Source: Conchocele bisecta
Taxonomy: Eukaryota; Mollusca; Bivalvia; Lucinida; Thyasiridae
NCBI GenBank assembly: GCA_029237695.1
Contig: CM055268.1
Coordinates: forward strand, 49,990,418 to 50,054,417
DNA: 64,000 nt
Direction: 5' to 3'
In this document: one piece after another, positions 33,133 to 42,250 of the stretch
Position numbering within the stretch: position 1 is the first letter of the stretch
How the letters are laid out: each line of letters opens with the position of its first letter
Translations under genes and position numbers: made by a program
Notes under the pieces: generated by a model
What the model saw: only the letters and a program-made list of their open reading frames with translations
Database searches by the model: none
Told to the model about the DNA's origin: nothing

Positions 33133-33528
33133 GTGACATGTCCGGTAATAGTAAAAGAATGGATATTTTGCCGGAACAAAGTAATATCTACAGAACAAGC
33201 ATCTGAGGCTTAACCCTTTCACCCCTAAGTAACTGGAATTAATTTTGATATGTTCATTTTGCAACCAACCCAACCGTCAAAAAATTGTTTTCAGACAAGT
33301 CCATTTATGAAAAGGGGATATTTTTTGTTCTCAAAAATATTAAAATTACTTTCAAAAAGTGCAGATCCTGATGAGACGGCTCGTTACGAGCCGGCTCATC
33401 TGGATCTACATTTTTTGCATAAAACGGTATATCGGGATTTCGGGTTCAAAGGGTTAATATACATGTACATTCGTTCGCATGTTGTACATATACAGATTAC
33501 ATGTCCATTTATTTTTTCGAAAGCATCT
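33133..33528. other. Non-coding spacer
   Basis: Contains a short palindrome GATGAGACGGCTCGTTACGA / GCCGGCTCATCTGGATC around 33370-33412, similar to one at 11610-11640. No gene. Confidence 0.45.
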
Positions 33529-33789
33529 GGGCGCCGTTTCACGAAACATCGTACGACTGAAATGTTCGTAAGTGAAAAATTATAATAGTCTGTACATTTC
33601 AGATTAACACTGTTTTCTTGTAATCAATTATTGGATTTACATTTATTGAGTATAGGCTGCATATGCAGCATATGCTCAATAAATGTAAAATCCACCAATT
33701 CCCCCCCCCCCCACCAATTGAAAGTTCCAGATGATCCTAAATGCACTTACGAATATTTTATTCGTACCAAGTTTAGTGAAATTGCCCCC
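33529..33789. mobile_element. Palindromic MITE, GGGCCGTTTCACTAAACTTCG family
   Basis: The left end GCCGTTTCACGAAACATCGT and ACGACTGAAATGTTCGTAAG are mirrored at the right by TTATTCGTACCAAGTTTAGTGAA. A central hairpin reads TTTACATTTATTGAG/CTCAATAAATGTAAA. A C-run (33703-33712) interrupts it. Other copies are at 34700, 35488, 37084, 54741 and 62812. This copy lies ~170 bp downstream of the receptor gene's stop codon. Confidence 0.85.
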
Positions 33790-33961
33790 GAAGCTTAATA
33801 CGTACATACATGTAACAAAAGCTCGCTCGTGATTGTATATGCATAAACGAGTGCATTAATCAATACTCAATACTGTATCAGCTATTCACTGAAGATTCAG
33901 CATATTATGAAATATTAATATTCATAAAATACATTACATGAAAATATTATATTTCGAATTA

Positions 33962-34456
33962 TTATACGTCGCTACAGGAGGGTGGCGTCATTTTATACTC
34001 TTCACTATACGTAACCGCAGTGATATACTCCGGCGGTGGGGCCACATACACGGCAGGATAGTGCGGTTCCGTACCATTATATATCCTGTGTGCTGTAGCA
34101 CCACTAGCTCTACTTTGTCCATTACCTGCACCATCGGACCTTGGCAGACGGGTATCATCAGCATTTAAATGTTCACGACTGTTATAAGGCGACGACGTAT
34201 TTACGCCGTGTCCGTTGCACGACCGTGTGTTTGTGGCGGCCGGGTGTATCTCCGGCATAGTCTGAGCGCCAGAGCTACCTGGTATTTGTTCCAGGCTCTC
34301 ATAGCTTGGAGGTAAACTTGAACTTTGCGCTGGACTATTTCTTCTGTTTGTTCTTGTTTCTGGCAGTTCCACCCGCAATTCAATATTTTCCTGATCCGAT
34401 CTGTCTCCGGTTGTACGTGTGTCCGACGTGCCTCTATTTGATCGACTGGGCGCTAT
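33962..34456 (-). CDS. CUB/LDLa receptor: terminal cytoplasmic-tail exon
   Basis: Last exon of the minus-strand receptor gene. The acceptor TTTTATTTTTAG lies just upstream of 34456. The frame starts in phase 0 (IAPSRSNRGTSD) and runs 164 codons to a TAA at 33962-33964. The tail is Ser/Thr/Pro-rich, without membrane segments, and carries two PPxY motifs: LPPSY at residues 48-52 and PPPEY at 140-144. PPxY motifs bind WW domains of NEDD4-family ubiquitin ligases. LDL-receptor-class-A single-pass proteins such as LDLRAD3 and LDLRAD4 use them this way, so a similar role is inferred. The first ~104 residues are almost identical to the exon at 36469-36816. No canonical AATAAA was seen close downstream. 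Confidence 0.8.
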   Translation of the reverse strand: MAPSRSNRGTSDTRTTGDRSDQENIELRVELPETRTNRRNSPAQSSSLPPSYESLEQIPGSSGAQTMPEIHPAATNTRSCNGHGVNTSSPYNSREHLNADDTRLPRSDGAGNGQSRASGATAHRIYNGTEPHYPAVYVAPPPEYITAVTYSEEYKMTPPSCSDV

Positions 34457-34699
34457 CTAAAAATAAAATTAAACATTTGAAATTACGAATTCTGTACATG
34501 GAACATGTGTAAAACATAAACTGCCTTGCCGTCTTCGTATGTAAAAGCCATCGGTCAGTTTCGCGTCTTGTAACGTTTGTCACAGACAACATAGTTGGTA
34601 TAGTGCAATAATAGTGTACCATGGGACGCTCAAGCATTTGCGGAAAACTGATGTTTTCAATACATTGTAACACTTGACACGAGCAGAGAGACAAGACCA

Positions 34700-34948
34700 G
34701 GGGCCCGTTTCACTGAACTTCGTACGACTAAAATGTTCGTAAGTGCAAACTTATGATAGTCTGTAAAGTTCACATTAACAATGTTTTCTTGTAAACAATT
34801 ATTGGATTTACATTCATTGAGCATAGGCTGCTGCTGCTTATGCAGCATATGCTCAATAAATGTAAATCCATCAATTCAAATATACAGACGATCCTAAATT
34901 TGCACTTACGAACATTTTAGTCGTATGAAGTTTAGTGAAACGGCCCTC
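34700..34948. mobile_element. Palindromic MITE, GGGCCGTTTCACTAAACTTCG family
   Basis: Ends GGGGCCCGTTTCACTGAACT and GTTTAGTGAAACGGCCC, with a central TTTACATTCATTGAG/CTCAATAAATGTAAA hairpin. It lies in the last intron of the receptor gene and has a near-identical partner at 37084-37332, because the whole intron segment was duplicated. Confidence 0.85.
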
Positions 34949-35028
34949 AGTGGTTGCCACGTGGTGTGCAGACTGCATCGATGTTCAAGTCATTAATCTC
35001 TAGCGATTCCTACTTGTGTTGTCCCCAT

Positions 35029-35378
35029 TATAATTCCAAGACAAAAATATTTACACAATTCCCTAACATTTGATTGGCCCGTAGCAAGTCTCTGTCCAAA
35101 ATTTATATCCCAGTAAACTCCCACGCCGAACTACTTTCTACAGGTGCGCTGTCAGTGCTGTCAATGTAAACAAATGGTTGACGTCTGTCAAAATAAACAC
35201 ATTTTCTTGATTAATTTATTTCAAATGCTGGAATTATAAGGAATTAATGGCCTTTTTGTGGAATTTATCGGGGATATAAACTTGGAAATGTCGCGGGAAT
35301 ACTGGACGAAGGCCTTCCGCGACTTTTCCAAGTTTATACCCCGATAAATTCCACAAAAAAGCCATTCATTCCTATAAT
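35029..35378. mobile_element. Palindromic element, AGGAATGAATGGCC family
   Basis: The inverted arms AATGGCCTTTTTGTGGAATT, TATCGGGG and ACTTGGAAATGTCGCGGGAA are mirrored around 35310. The remaining part (ATTCCAAGACAAAAATATTT; CAATTCCCTAACATTTGATTGG) is the element's tail. Other copies are at 40030-40446 and 53268-53624. A deleted partner, tail only, lies at ~37410-37530 in the duplicated intron. Confidence 0.8.
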
Positions 35379-35487
35379 AATTTGGACCAAATGAGCAATA
35401 TTCGCGGGCCACCAACGCGTTACGTCTATTTATATTGTATTTGAAATAGACATAGACCATCTGTGGGCACTAATTTTCACAGCATCG

Positions 35488-35639
35488 GCGGTCCGTTTCA
35501 CTAAACTTCATACGACTAAGCTCTTCGTAAGTGCACATTTAGGATGGTCTGCAAATTTCAATTGATGGATTTACATTTATTGAGCAAAGGCTGCAACAGA
35601 ATAAAGAACAGTTTGTGCCTACTGAGTGGGCATGTACCT
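35488..35639. mobile_element. Half MITE interrupted by a TTAA-element end
   Basis: GTCCGTTTCACTAAACTTCA...ATTTATTGAGCAAAGGCTGC is the left half of the GGGCCGTTTCACTAAACTTCG family. At ~35600 it switches to AATAAAGAACAGTTTGTGCC...CATGTACCT, followed by TTAA at 35640-35643, the right end of the TTAA MITE. A deletion must have joined the two. Confidence 0.75.
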
Positions 35640-35708
35640 TTAAAATGAATGATAAGATTGCAAGCTATAACTGGCGGTCGAGTTTTCTTAACGTAGACAA
35701 GGGGGCTG

Positions 35709-36110
35709 TACGGAGCCCAGCAGGGGACATGGATTTCTTTTATTAATTCGTTCCCACGAAATAACAATTCGTTCCCTCGAATTAACAATTGTTTCCCGCG
35801 AAATGACAATTTATTCCCTCAATTTAACAATTCGTTCCCTCGAATTAACAATTCGTTCCCACGATATAACAATTCGTTACCTCGAATTAACAATTTGTTC
35901 CCACGAAATGAAAATTCTTTCCCACGAAATGACAATTCGTTCCCTCAATTTAACAATTCGTTCTCTCGAATTAATAATTCATTCCCACAATACAACAATT
36001 CGTTCCAACGAATTAACCGTGGGAACGAATTGTTAATTCGTGGGAGCGAATTGTTAAATTGAGGGAACGAATTGTTATTTCGTGGGAACGAATTAATACG
36101 TGGCTCCGTA
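35709..36110. mobile_element. TACGGAGCC-ended element with inverted 21-bp arrays
   Basis: The outer ends TACGGAGCC and GGCTCCGTA enclose a 21-bp array of ACAATTCGTTCCCTCGAATTA and ACAATTCGTTCCCACGAAATG units (35755-36020). The array then reads in reverse (GTGGGAACGAATTGTTAATT...) to 36095, so the element folds back on itself. The left end, TACGGAGCCCAGCAGGGGAC, resembles the ends of the 2-kb element at 48563-50603. The long frame of repeated TIRSLEL is a by-product of the 21-bp period. I see no clear target duplication. Confidence 0.75.
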
Positions 36111-36222
36111 GTGTTGTATACACAGTCACGATTTAAGAGCATTACCCGAACATAGCTTTGCTAATAAGTCATTCAAGTGAATACACAGTATATTAATGGC
36201 ATGGATGGGTGGTACGTATGTA

Positions 36223-36438
36223 CAGTGGAACCTCTCTAAACCGGACACCCTGGGAGGTCCCCATGGTGTCCGGATTAGAGAGGTTTCACTGGAAATGAGG
36301 CATTTGATCATTTTGAGCCATAGTTGTGTGCTCTGCGACTATGAACAGACATTATCACATGAAATAAATGACCAAGAAACTCATCAAACATATGATCACA
36401 GGTAATTTCCTGGTGTCCGGTTTAGAGAGGTTCCACTG
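36223..36438. mobile_element. Pogo/Tc1-like MITE in receptor intron
   Basis: CAGTGGAACCTCTCTAAACC, GGACACC at the left and GGTGTCCGGTTTAGAGAGGT, TCCACTG at the right. An extra inverted terminal copy lies just inside the left end. Preceded by TA. The duplicated intron keeps only the right end of the same insertion at 37548-37580, which shows the element was present before the duplication. Confidence 0.85.
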
Positions 36439-36468
36439 TCGTATGTTTGCATTGGTAACGTCACTGAC

Positions 36469-36816
36469 CTGGTGAAATTCCTCCCTGAGCCTGTGGTCTT
36501 GTCGCAGACGGGTATCATCAGCATTTAAATGTTCACGACTGTTATAAGGCGACGACGTGTTTACGCCGTGTCCGTTGCACGACCGTGCGTCTGTGGCGGC
36601 CGGGTGTATCTCCGGAATAGTCTGAGCGCCAGAGCTACCTGGTATTTGTTCCAGGCTCTCATAGCTTGGAGGTAAACTTGAACTTTGCGCTGGACTATTT
36701 CTTCTGTTTGTTCTCGTGTCTGGTAGTTCCACCCGCAATTCAATAATTTCCTGATCCGATCTGTCTCTGGTTGTACGTGTGTCCGACGTGTCTCTATTTG
36801 ATCGACTGGGCGCAAT
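36469..36816 (-). CDS. CUB/LDLa receptor: duplicated hybrid tail exon
   Basis: The acceptor ATTTTTAG lies before 36816 and the donor CAG|GTCAGTGA after 36469. The exon is 348 bp (116 codons), phase 0 at both ends, with no stop. Residues 1-104 are nearly identical to the terminal exon (IAPSRSNRDTSD...; LPPSY; ...LNADDTRL). The last ~12 residues (RQDHRLREEFHQ) instead match the end of the transmembrane exon at 37611 (RRDDSLREEFHQ), and the donor and following intron match that exon's too. A tandem duplication with breakpoints inside two exons therefore created it. Splicing it in would lengthen the tail by 116 residues and add a third PPxY motif. Whether it is used is unknown. Confidence 0.75.
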
Positions 36817-37083
36817 CTAAAAATAAAATTAAACATTCGAAATTACGAATTCAGTACATGGAACATGTGTAAAACATAAACTGCCTTGCCGTCTTCGTAT
36901 GTAAAAGCCATCGGTCAGTTTCGCGTCTTGTAACGTTTGTCACAGAAAACAAATGAGATGAGAGAGCAATTAATCATAGTTGGTATTGTGCAATAATAGT
37001 GTACCATGGGACGCTCAAGCATTTGCGGAAAACTGATGTTTTCAATACATTGTAACACTTGACACGAGCCGAGAGACAAGACC

Positions 37084-37332
37084 AGGGGCCCGTTTCACTG
37101 AACTTCGTACGACTAAAATGTTCGTAAGTGCAAACTTATGATAGTCTGTAAAGTTCACATTAACAATGTTTTCTTGTAAACAATTATTGGATTTACATTC
37201 ATTGAGCATAGGCTGCTGCTGCTTATGCAGCATATGCTCAATAAATGTAAATCCATCAATTCAAATATACAGACGATCCTAAATTTGCACTTACGAACAT
37301 TTTAGTCGTACGAAGTTTAGTGAAACGGCCCC
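37084..37332. mobile_element. Palindromic MITE in duplicated intron
   Basis: A near-identical partner of 34700-34948 with the same central hairpin. The few differences give a relative age for the segmental duplication, younger than the MITE insertion. Confidence 0.85.
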
Positions 37333-37547
37333 CAGTGGTTGCCACGTGGTGTGCAGACTGCATCGATGTTCAAGTCATTAATCTCTAGCGATTCCTACGT
37401 GTGTTGTCCCCATTATAATTCCAGCACAAAAATATTTACACAATTCCCTAATATTTGATTGGCCCGTAGCAAGTCTCTGTCCACAATTTATATCCCAGTA
37501 AACTCCCACGCCGAACTACTTTATACAGGTGCGCTGATCACAATTAT

Positions 37548-37580
37548 TATCCTGGTGTCCGGTTTAGAGAGGTTACACTG
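37548..37580. mobile_element. Pogo-like MITE right end
   Basis: CCTGGTGTCCGGTTTAGAGA followed by GGTTACACTG is the right terminus of the insertion seen complete at 36223-36438. The rest was lost in a deletion that also cut the neighbouring palindromic element (junction near 37535). Confidence 0.8.
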
Positions 37581-37610
37581 TCGTATGTCTGTATTGGTAA
37601 CGTCACTGAC

Positions 37611-37885
37611 CTGGTGAAATTCCTCCCTAAGACTGTCGTCTCGTCGCTCTATTCTCGACTTTAGTATCTTTTTTCGAGCGCAATACAGGCAGAGTGCAAT
37701 GGCGAACAGGACCGTGACCCCGACGACAATGCCGACGGTGATCTGACCCGTGGAGAGCCCGCTATTTTTGCGTACGCTATTTTTGCAGTCGGAATGGTCG
37801 CCACACGGGTTCCGGTCATTACACGTCAGATCCTTCGATATACATCGGTGGTTGTCGCAAGAATGCTCGTAGGTAGGACATGGCG
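37611..37885 (-). CDS. CUB/LDLa receptor: LDLa + transmembrane exon
   Basis: The acceptor is TTTCTAG|CG at 37885 and the donor CAG|GTCAGTGA at 37611, giving 275 bp entered in phase 1 and left in phase 0. Residues 3-34 form an LDL-receptor class A module with six cysteines (C3, C10, C15, C22, C28, C34) and the acidic ...GDHSDC end that usually binds calcium. Residues ~49-69 (ITVGIVVGVTVLFAIALCLY) are a hydrophobic transmembrane helix, followed by basic ARKKILKSRIERR, which predicts a type I orientation. The split codon joins cleanly to the CUB exon at 41041. This exon places the product at the cell surface as a single-pass receptor-like protein. Confidence 0.85.
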
Positions 37886-38270
37886 CTAGAAATGAGACAA
37901 TCTAGTATGTGATTTTATATCTTAGAAAATGTCCAATGTCTCAAGAACAATATTTACAAAATGTACGGTATTTTCCGTAAATGACGCAGACAGTTGACGA
38001 AATGTTTAAAGTAAATGCGGAATAGAACTAACTACTACATGTATATAGTTATGCGTATAAGTACAAATTTACAAGGTGAGAAACGGAGCTTCTACCCGCG
38101 TACGTTTTTAACCAATACAATCATTATTTGTTTACCGATAACATATAAAGTCAAACATTTATATATCGTCTGAAAAACGTCAAGTATTCTCGGATATGTG
38201 GTCGAGTCTTCAAAGTCGAGAAATTTGGTTAAATATTCTTACATCGCGACTTTCAATGTCTGACATACAT

Positions 38271-38722
38271 CAAGGTGCATGATCACGTGGTTACAACAGC
38301 AATAACGTCGCCCACTCTAAAGTAAGTATTATTTGATATTTTCCTTAATATGCAACGGATATTGATGACATATGGCGCAGCAAACGCGTCTTCATGAGCT
38401 GCCTTTGGTGGTCCAGGGAGTTCGGTACAGACTTATGTCGTTTTGGCGAAGAATCGATTTCCGTGTCGGCAGAGTTTTTGCGAAGAATGGATTTCCATGT
38501 CGGCAGACATGGAAATCGATTCTTCGCAAAAACGACAGAAGTTTGGGCGAAAATACAAAGACCACCAAATGCAGCTTAACATGACGCGTTTGATGCAAAC
38601 TATTTCATCAAAATATGTTACGTAATAAGGACACAATACAAGAAGACGTACTTTGAAACAGATTCATTCTGGAAGTTTCAGTACTTGATGTTGTTGTTAG
38701 TACCACGTGATCATACACCTTG
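38271..38722. mobile_element. MITE with CAAGGTGCATGATCACGTGG ends, copy 2
   Basis: A 452-bp element flanked by an exact TACAT duplication (38266-38270, 38723-38727), with ends CAAGGTGCATGATCACGTGG and ...CACGTGATCATACACCTTG. Inner palindromes around CGATTTCCGTGTCGGCAG and CATGTCGGCAGACATG give the overlapping short frames on both strands, which are not genes. Lies in a receptor intron. Confidence 0.9.
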
Positions 38723-38856
38723 TACATGTATCATCTAATAATAGCGTGTCGGGGGACGTCGTAGTGGATTTTCACACATGGCGGGAAATGGCTATCCAAT
38801 CAAATGGCGCGCCACGCGTGTAAAATCGCGCAATCGTATGGCGTTTAATGTTTTAA

Positions 38857-39266
38857 AGGTACAAGATCACTCAGTAGGCACGAAATGTTCTTTATAGGAA
38901 TTAAATAAGTGTACAATTGTGTCACAATTCCACCAGTTCTAAAAAGTACGAGTGCCCGCTATACACCATTACCGCATGTATTGATTGGCATTATTATACA
39001 TTTTATATCAGACTGCATCAGACTGCAATGATCATATTTTATAATCTGTCCAAAATATTATTTTTTTCAGGTGACGTATTTAATTAGTATAAATAATTAA
39101 AAAATAGCATGCCTCATTTGCATCTGAAAATAGCATGACCACCGCGAGTCACTATCAGTAAAATAAATATTACTAAATGATTATATCTGTATAGCGGGCA
39201 CTTGTAATTATACACTTATTTAATTCATATAAGAACATTTTGTTCCTACTGAGTGGGCATGTACCT
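38857..39266. mobile_element. TTAA-flanked MITE, complete copy
   Basis: A 410-bp element with TTAA at 38853-38856 and 39267-39270 and ends AGGTACAAGATCACTCAG and ...GGGCATGTACCT. The interior is as in the other copies, with a central deletion. Lies in a receptor intron. Confidence 0.9.
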
Positions 39267-39270
39267 TTAA

Positions 39271-39735
39271 ATGTAGGAACAGATCAATGCAGTTCACGTA
39301 TTATATTGTCATCAGCAAATTGATATGTGTCTCCTGAATCGATAGAACCCGGATTTGGAGTTTGTGGTTGAAAATTGATGATATAATCGGTCTGAAAGCA
39401 ACGCATATTGAAAAAAAGCTTTCTTTCTTTTGGATATTTTGACAGTAAACAAAGGGGCCCGAAAGTTCTGAACGGTGAATGTGTAGATAATTGACGATTT
39501 ATGTCGTGTGTAATGATTGAGGATTAGTAGTTGCACAAAACTATGTAAATTACCCAAAAATCAACGAAATCCACCCAAATCTACTCAAAATCCACCAAAA
39601 TACCCATATGACAGTCACACCAACACACTGACCAACTGTTCAAACACCTGTGCTTCGAACAGCTAGTTATACTTTAGCGAGCTTAACTATCTACGCTTAT
39701 TAAATACAATCATCCAAACAGTATTTTATATTTCT
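39271..39735. other. Intronic, no recognised feature
   Basis: AT-rich intron sequence. A small run of ACCCAAAAATCAACGAAATC-type repeats lies near 39551-39605 (CCAC/CCAAA motifs). No exon is seen. Confidence 0.4.
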
Positions 39736-39975
39736 GTAGGCTATTGCACCAACATTGCAAAGTATACTTATCTAGCAAAGTATACTTTGAGTGAGAAATG
39801 TTCAATTTAAAGATAAATTTATTAATTTTTATTATACGGAATTTATTACATTATCACAGCCATTTTATTGCTGTGACAATGTACTAAATTCAGTATAATA
39901 ATTCTGCATACTTTGAATCATCAAATATATGCAGTGGTTGGTTCTATATGAAATAATGCATTTCATGCAATCTGA
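39736..39975. mobile_element. Palindromic MITE, GTAGCCGATTTCA family, truncated
   Basis: The left end GTAGGCTATTGCACCAACAT and the central GTAATA/ATAATGT hairpin (39845-39890) are present. The right arm stops at ~39975. Confidence 0.7.
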
Positions 39976-40029
39976 TCGTTGCCTCGGTCAAAGACATAAC
40001 TACTATACAGAGACGGGTAACTTGTTCTT

Positions 40030-40446
40030 ATAGGAATGAATTGCCTTTTTGTGGAATTTATCGGGGTATAAACTTGGAAAAGTCGCGGGAATACTGGACG
40101 AAGCGATAAAAAATTACAATTTTCGAAAAAAAAGAAATTTGATTTTTTTTCGAAAATTGTAAATTTTTAATGCCTCGTCCAGTATTCCCGCGACTTTTCC
40201 AAGTTTATATACCCGATAAATTCAACAAAAAGACCATTCATTCCTTATAATTCCATGATTTGAAATAAATTCATCCAGAAAATGTGTTTATTTTCCGTTT
40301 TCTTAAGAATTATTTTAACTGCGCCTCACGGTTACGGAAAGTAGTTCGGCGTGGGAGTTTACTGGGATATAAATTTTGGACAGAGACTTGCTACAAGCCA
40401 ATCAAATGTTAGGGAATTGTGTAAATATTTTTGTGCTGGAATTATT
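40030..40446. mobile_element. Palindromic element, AGGAATGAATGGCC family
   Basis: The arms AGGAATGAATTGCCTTTTTG...GGGAATACTGGACGA mirror each other, with an extra AT-rich inner hairpin (TTACAATTTTCGAAAAAAAA / TTTTTTCGAAAATTGTAA). The tail ends ...TTTTTGTGCTGGAATTATTA. Intronic. Confidence 0.8.
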
Positions 40447-40471
40447 AGGTATTAATCGATTACGTTTACTT

Positions 40472-40775
40472 GTAGCCTATTTCACCAACATTGCAAAGTA
40501 TACTTTTCTTGCCAAGTATACTTTGAGGTAGAACTTTTCAATTTAAGAATACATTTATTAATTTTATTATACTGAATTTATTACATTATCACAGCGATTT
40601 TGGCTGTGATAATGTAATACATTCAGTATAATAATTCTGCATACTTTGAATCATCAAAAAAATGCAGTGGTTGGTTCTATCTGAAATAATGCATTTCAGG
40701 AAAAATAAATGATTACTCCCTCAAAGTATACTTTGCTAGATAAGTATACATGGCAATTTTGATGAAATCGGCTAC
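40472..40775. mobile_element. Palindromic MITE, GTAGCCGATTTCA family, copy 3
   Basis: Ends GTAGCCTATTTCACC and GATGAAATCGGCTAC, with the centre CATTATCACAGCGA/TGGCTGTGATAATG. Upstream flank AATCGATTACGTTTACTT also occurs, inverted, next to copy 1 (4896-4915), suggesting the family once had longer ends. Intronic. Confidence 0.85.
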
Positions 40776-40781
40776 AGATAT

Positions 40782-40966
40782 GTGGCTGTGGTGGTATAAA
40801 TTGGGCTTATGATATTTGTGACCAGTGTAGTTCATGGTCATATAGCACACTCCAGTAGCCTGGTAACGATATACACTGCATACTGCCTGTTATTACGGAT
40901 ACACATGGTGATCTGGATACACACTGGTCGCAAAACGCCACATTTCTCTAGTCACAGCCACGTATT
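40782..40966. mobile_element. GACCAGTGTG palindromic repeat
   Basis: Left GTGGCTGTGGTGG...TTTGTGACCAGTGTAG is mirrored by CACACTGGTCGCAAAACGCC...GTCACAGCCAC. Same family as 42251-42496 and fragments near 9600, 17540, 18490 and 56870. Lies immediately 3' of the second CUB exon's donor side. Confidence 0.65.
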
Positions 40967-41040
40967 AAAAAATACATATTCATTTAAACATGAGAAACAA
41001 ATACAGCCTAGATCATTGACCCAAACAAATCATATCGTAC

Positions 41041-41187
41041 CTTCATTGAACACGTTGAACACCAGGCTGAATTCGGAGGTGTGGTTCTTGTAGCTTGTCT
41101 GGAAGCGGACCGCCAGATAGCGGAAGGTGGTGGAGAAAGCCCTACCGACAATACCTGATCCATTTCCGCACACAGACGCCGGGAACC
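41041..41187 (-). CDS. CUB/LDLa receptor: second CUB exon
   Basis: The acceptor TTGCACAG precedes 41187 and the donor GAAG|GTACGA follows 41041, so the exon is 147 bp, phase 1 at both ends. It completes a CUB domain: GFPASVCGNGSGIVG carries the fourth conserved cysteine, and FSTTFRYLAVRFQTSYKN, then EFSLVFNVFNE, matches the closing beta-strands (S-x-L-x-V-x-F ... F-x-L-x-F) of CUB modules. CUB domains are extracellular protein-binding modules. Symmetric phase-1 boundaries are typical of shuffled extracellular modules. Confidence 0.85.
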
Positions 41188-41299
41188 CTGTGCAAATAAT
41201 CATTTGGTCTTTCTACGCGTTTCCCAACATCACATGGTAAACACAATGTCAAACGAGACACTGGCCTGGTATTATTATCTATGTAAGAAATATACTGTT

Positions 41300-41370
41300 T
41301 ACCTGGCTGGGCTCAGAAACGGTAGGAATTCCTGAGCCTCGGAATTCCTACACATTTCCTAGCCATGCAT
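41300..41370. repeat. Short inverted repeat, GAAACGGTAGGAATTCC type
   Basis: GAAACGGTAGGAATTCC and GGAATTCCTAC...TTTC face each other. The same motif forms the centre of the inverted repeat at 49206-49353, so they are related elements. Confidence 0.65.
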
Positions 41371-41679
41371 GTAGCATATTCCACCAAAATTGCAAAGTAT
41401 ACTTATCTTGCTACGTACACTTTGAGGGAAAATATTTCAATTTGAGGATAAATTTATTAAGTTTTATTATACCGAATTTATTACATTATCACAGCCATTG
41501 TATTGCTGTGATAATGTACTAAATTCAGTATAATAATACCCCATACTTTTAATCATCAAATATATGCAGTTATTAGTGTTTTATATGAAATAATGGATTT
41601 CGGGAAAATTAAATGATCACTCCCTCGAAGCATACTTTGCTAGATAAGTATGCTTATCAATTTGGGTGAAATCGGCTAC
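41371..41679. mobile_element. Palindromic MITE, GTAGCCGATTTCA family, copy 4
   Basis: Ends GTAGCATATTCCACC and GGTGAAATCGGCTAC, same centre as copies 1 and 3. It lies in the 545-bp intron between the two CUB exons and makes up most of it. Confidence 0.85.
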
Positions 41680-41732
41680 TGGTACACTTGGTGTCAACAT
41701 ACTCATGCTATAGATTGGTATTCTCTATTTAC

Positions 41733-41999
41733 CTGCGACATATCCGACATAATCCGGAGACGCGCTATCGATCTCGGACACGGTCACCCTCGTTCGGTTG
41801 CGAATGCAGTCGTCCATCAATTGGAAATCGGTGAAATAGAAGTTGATCTTGTTGCCCAGTGAGGACCAGCCCTCCACATAGATCTCACAGTCGCGGAGCT
41901 GGGTGTACATGGCGGGCTGGAACGTGAAGTGGATGTCGCCAGTGTATATACTCTCGTTCATCATGCTCACCGTCTCCCCGCACATCTCCTCCATCCGGT
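41733..41999 (-). CDS. CUB/LDLa receptor: first CUB exon
   Basis: The acceptor GCACTGTAG precedes 41999 and the donor GCAG|GTAAAT follows 41733, so the exon is 267 bp, phase 1 at both ends. It encodes the first two-thirds of a CUB domain: an opening cysteine (EEMCGETVSMM), the second and third conserved cysteines (LRDCEIYV; LMDDCIRNRT), and the core strand NKINFYFTDFQL, which matches the CUB pattern of hydrophobic strand then DF. It joins in frame to 41041-41187 to restore DYVGYVA-GFPASVCG. The start of the protein, including any signal peptide, must lie further right. No convincing upstream exon was seen in the next several kilobases. Confidence 0.85.
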
Positions 42000-42029
42000 C
42001 TACAGTGCATGAAACGTGAACGTGAATTG

Positions 42030-42232
42030 GTTTAACGTCCCATCAACATATAGGGTCATATAGAGACGGTGCCACATTTTAAAATCTCATCCGACAGACC
42101 AGTGGGATGAAAATACTATGGCAATACTATATGAATGTATTTATTATGCCTAATGCGAGATTTGAACCCACAACATCCGGATTGGAAGTCATGTGCTCTA
42201 ACCCCTATTCCACAATCAACCCCCCCCCCCTC
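42030..42232 (-). mobile_element. tRNA-derived SINE in receptor intron
   Basis: On the minus strand TAGGGGTTAGAGCACATGAC, CTTCCAATCCGGATGT and GGGTTCAAATCTC correspond to the A box, anticodon arm and B box seen in the SINE at 4990-5172. The tail CTATATGACCC...GTTGATGGGACGTTAAA is the shared block. It lies only ~30 bp from the splice acceptor of the CUB exon at 41999, and a C-run (42220-42229) adjoins its head. Confidence 0.75.
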
Positions 42233-42250
42233 CCCCATTCAGTGCATAAG

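Noticed and set aside
38372..38636. Overlapping 60-70-codon frames on both strands
   Set aside because: They arise from the inner palindrome of a MITE with clear ends and target duplication.
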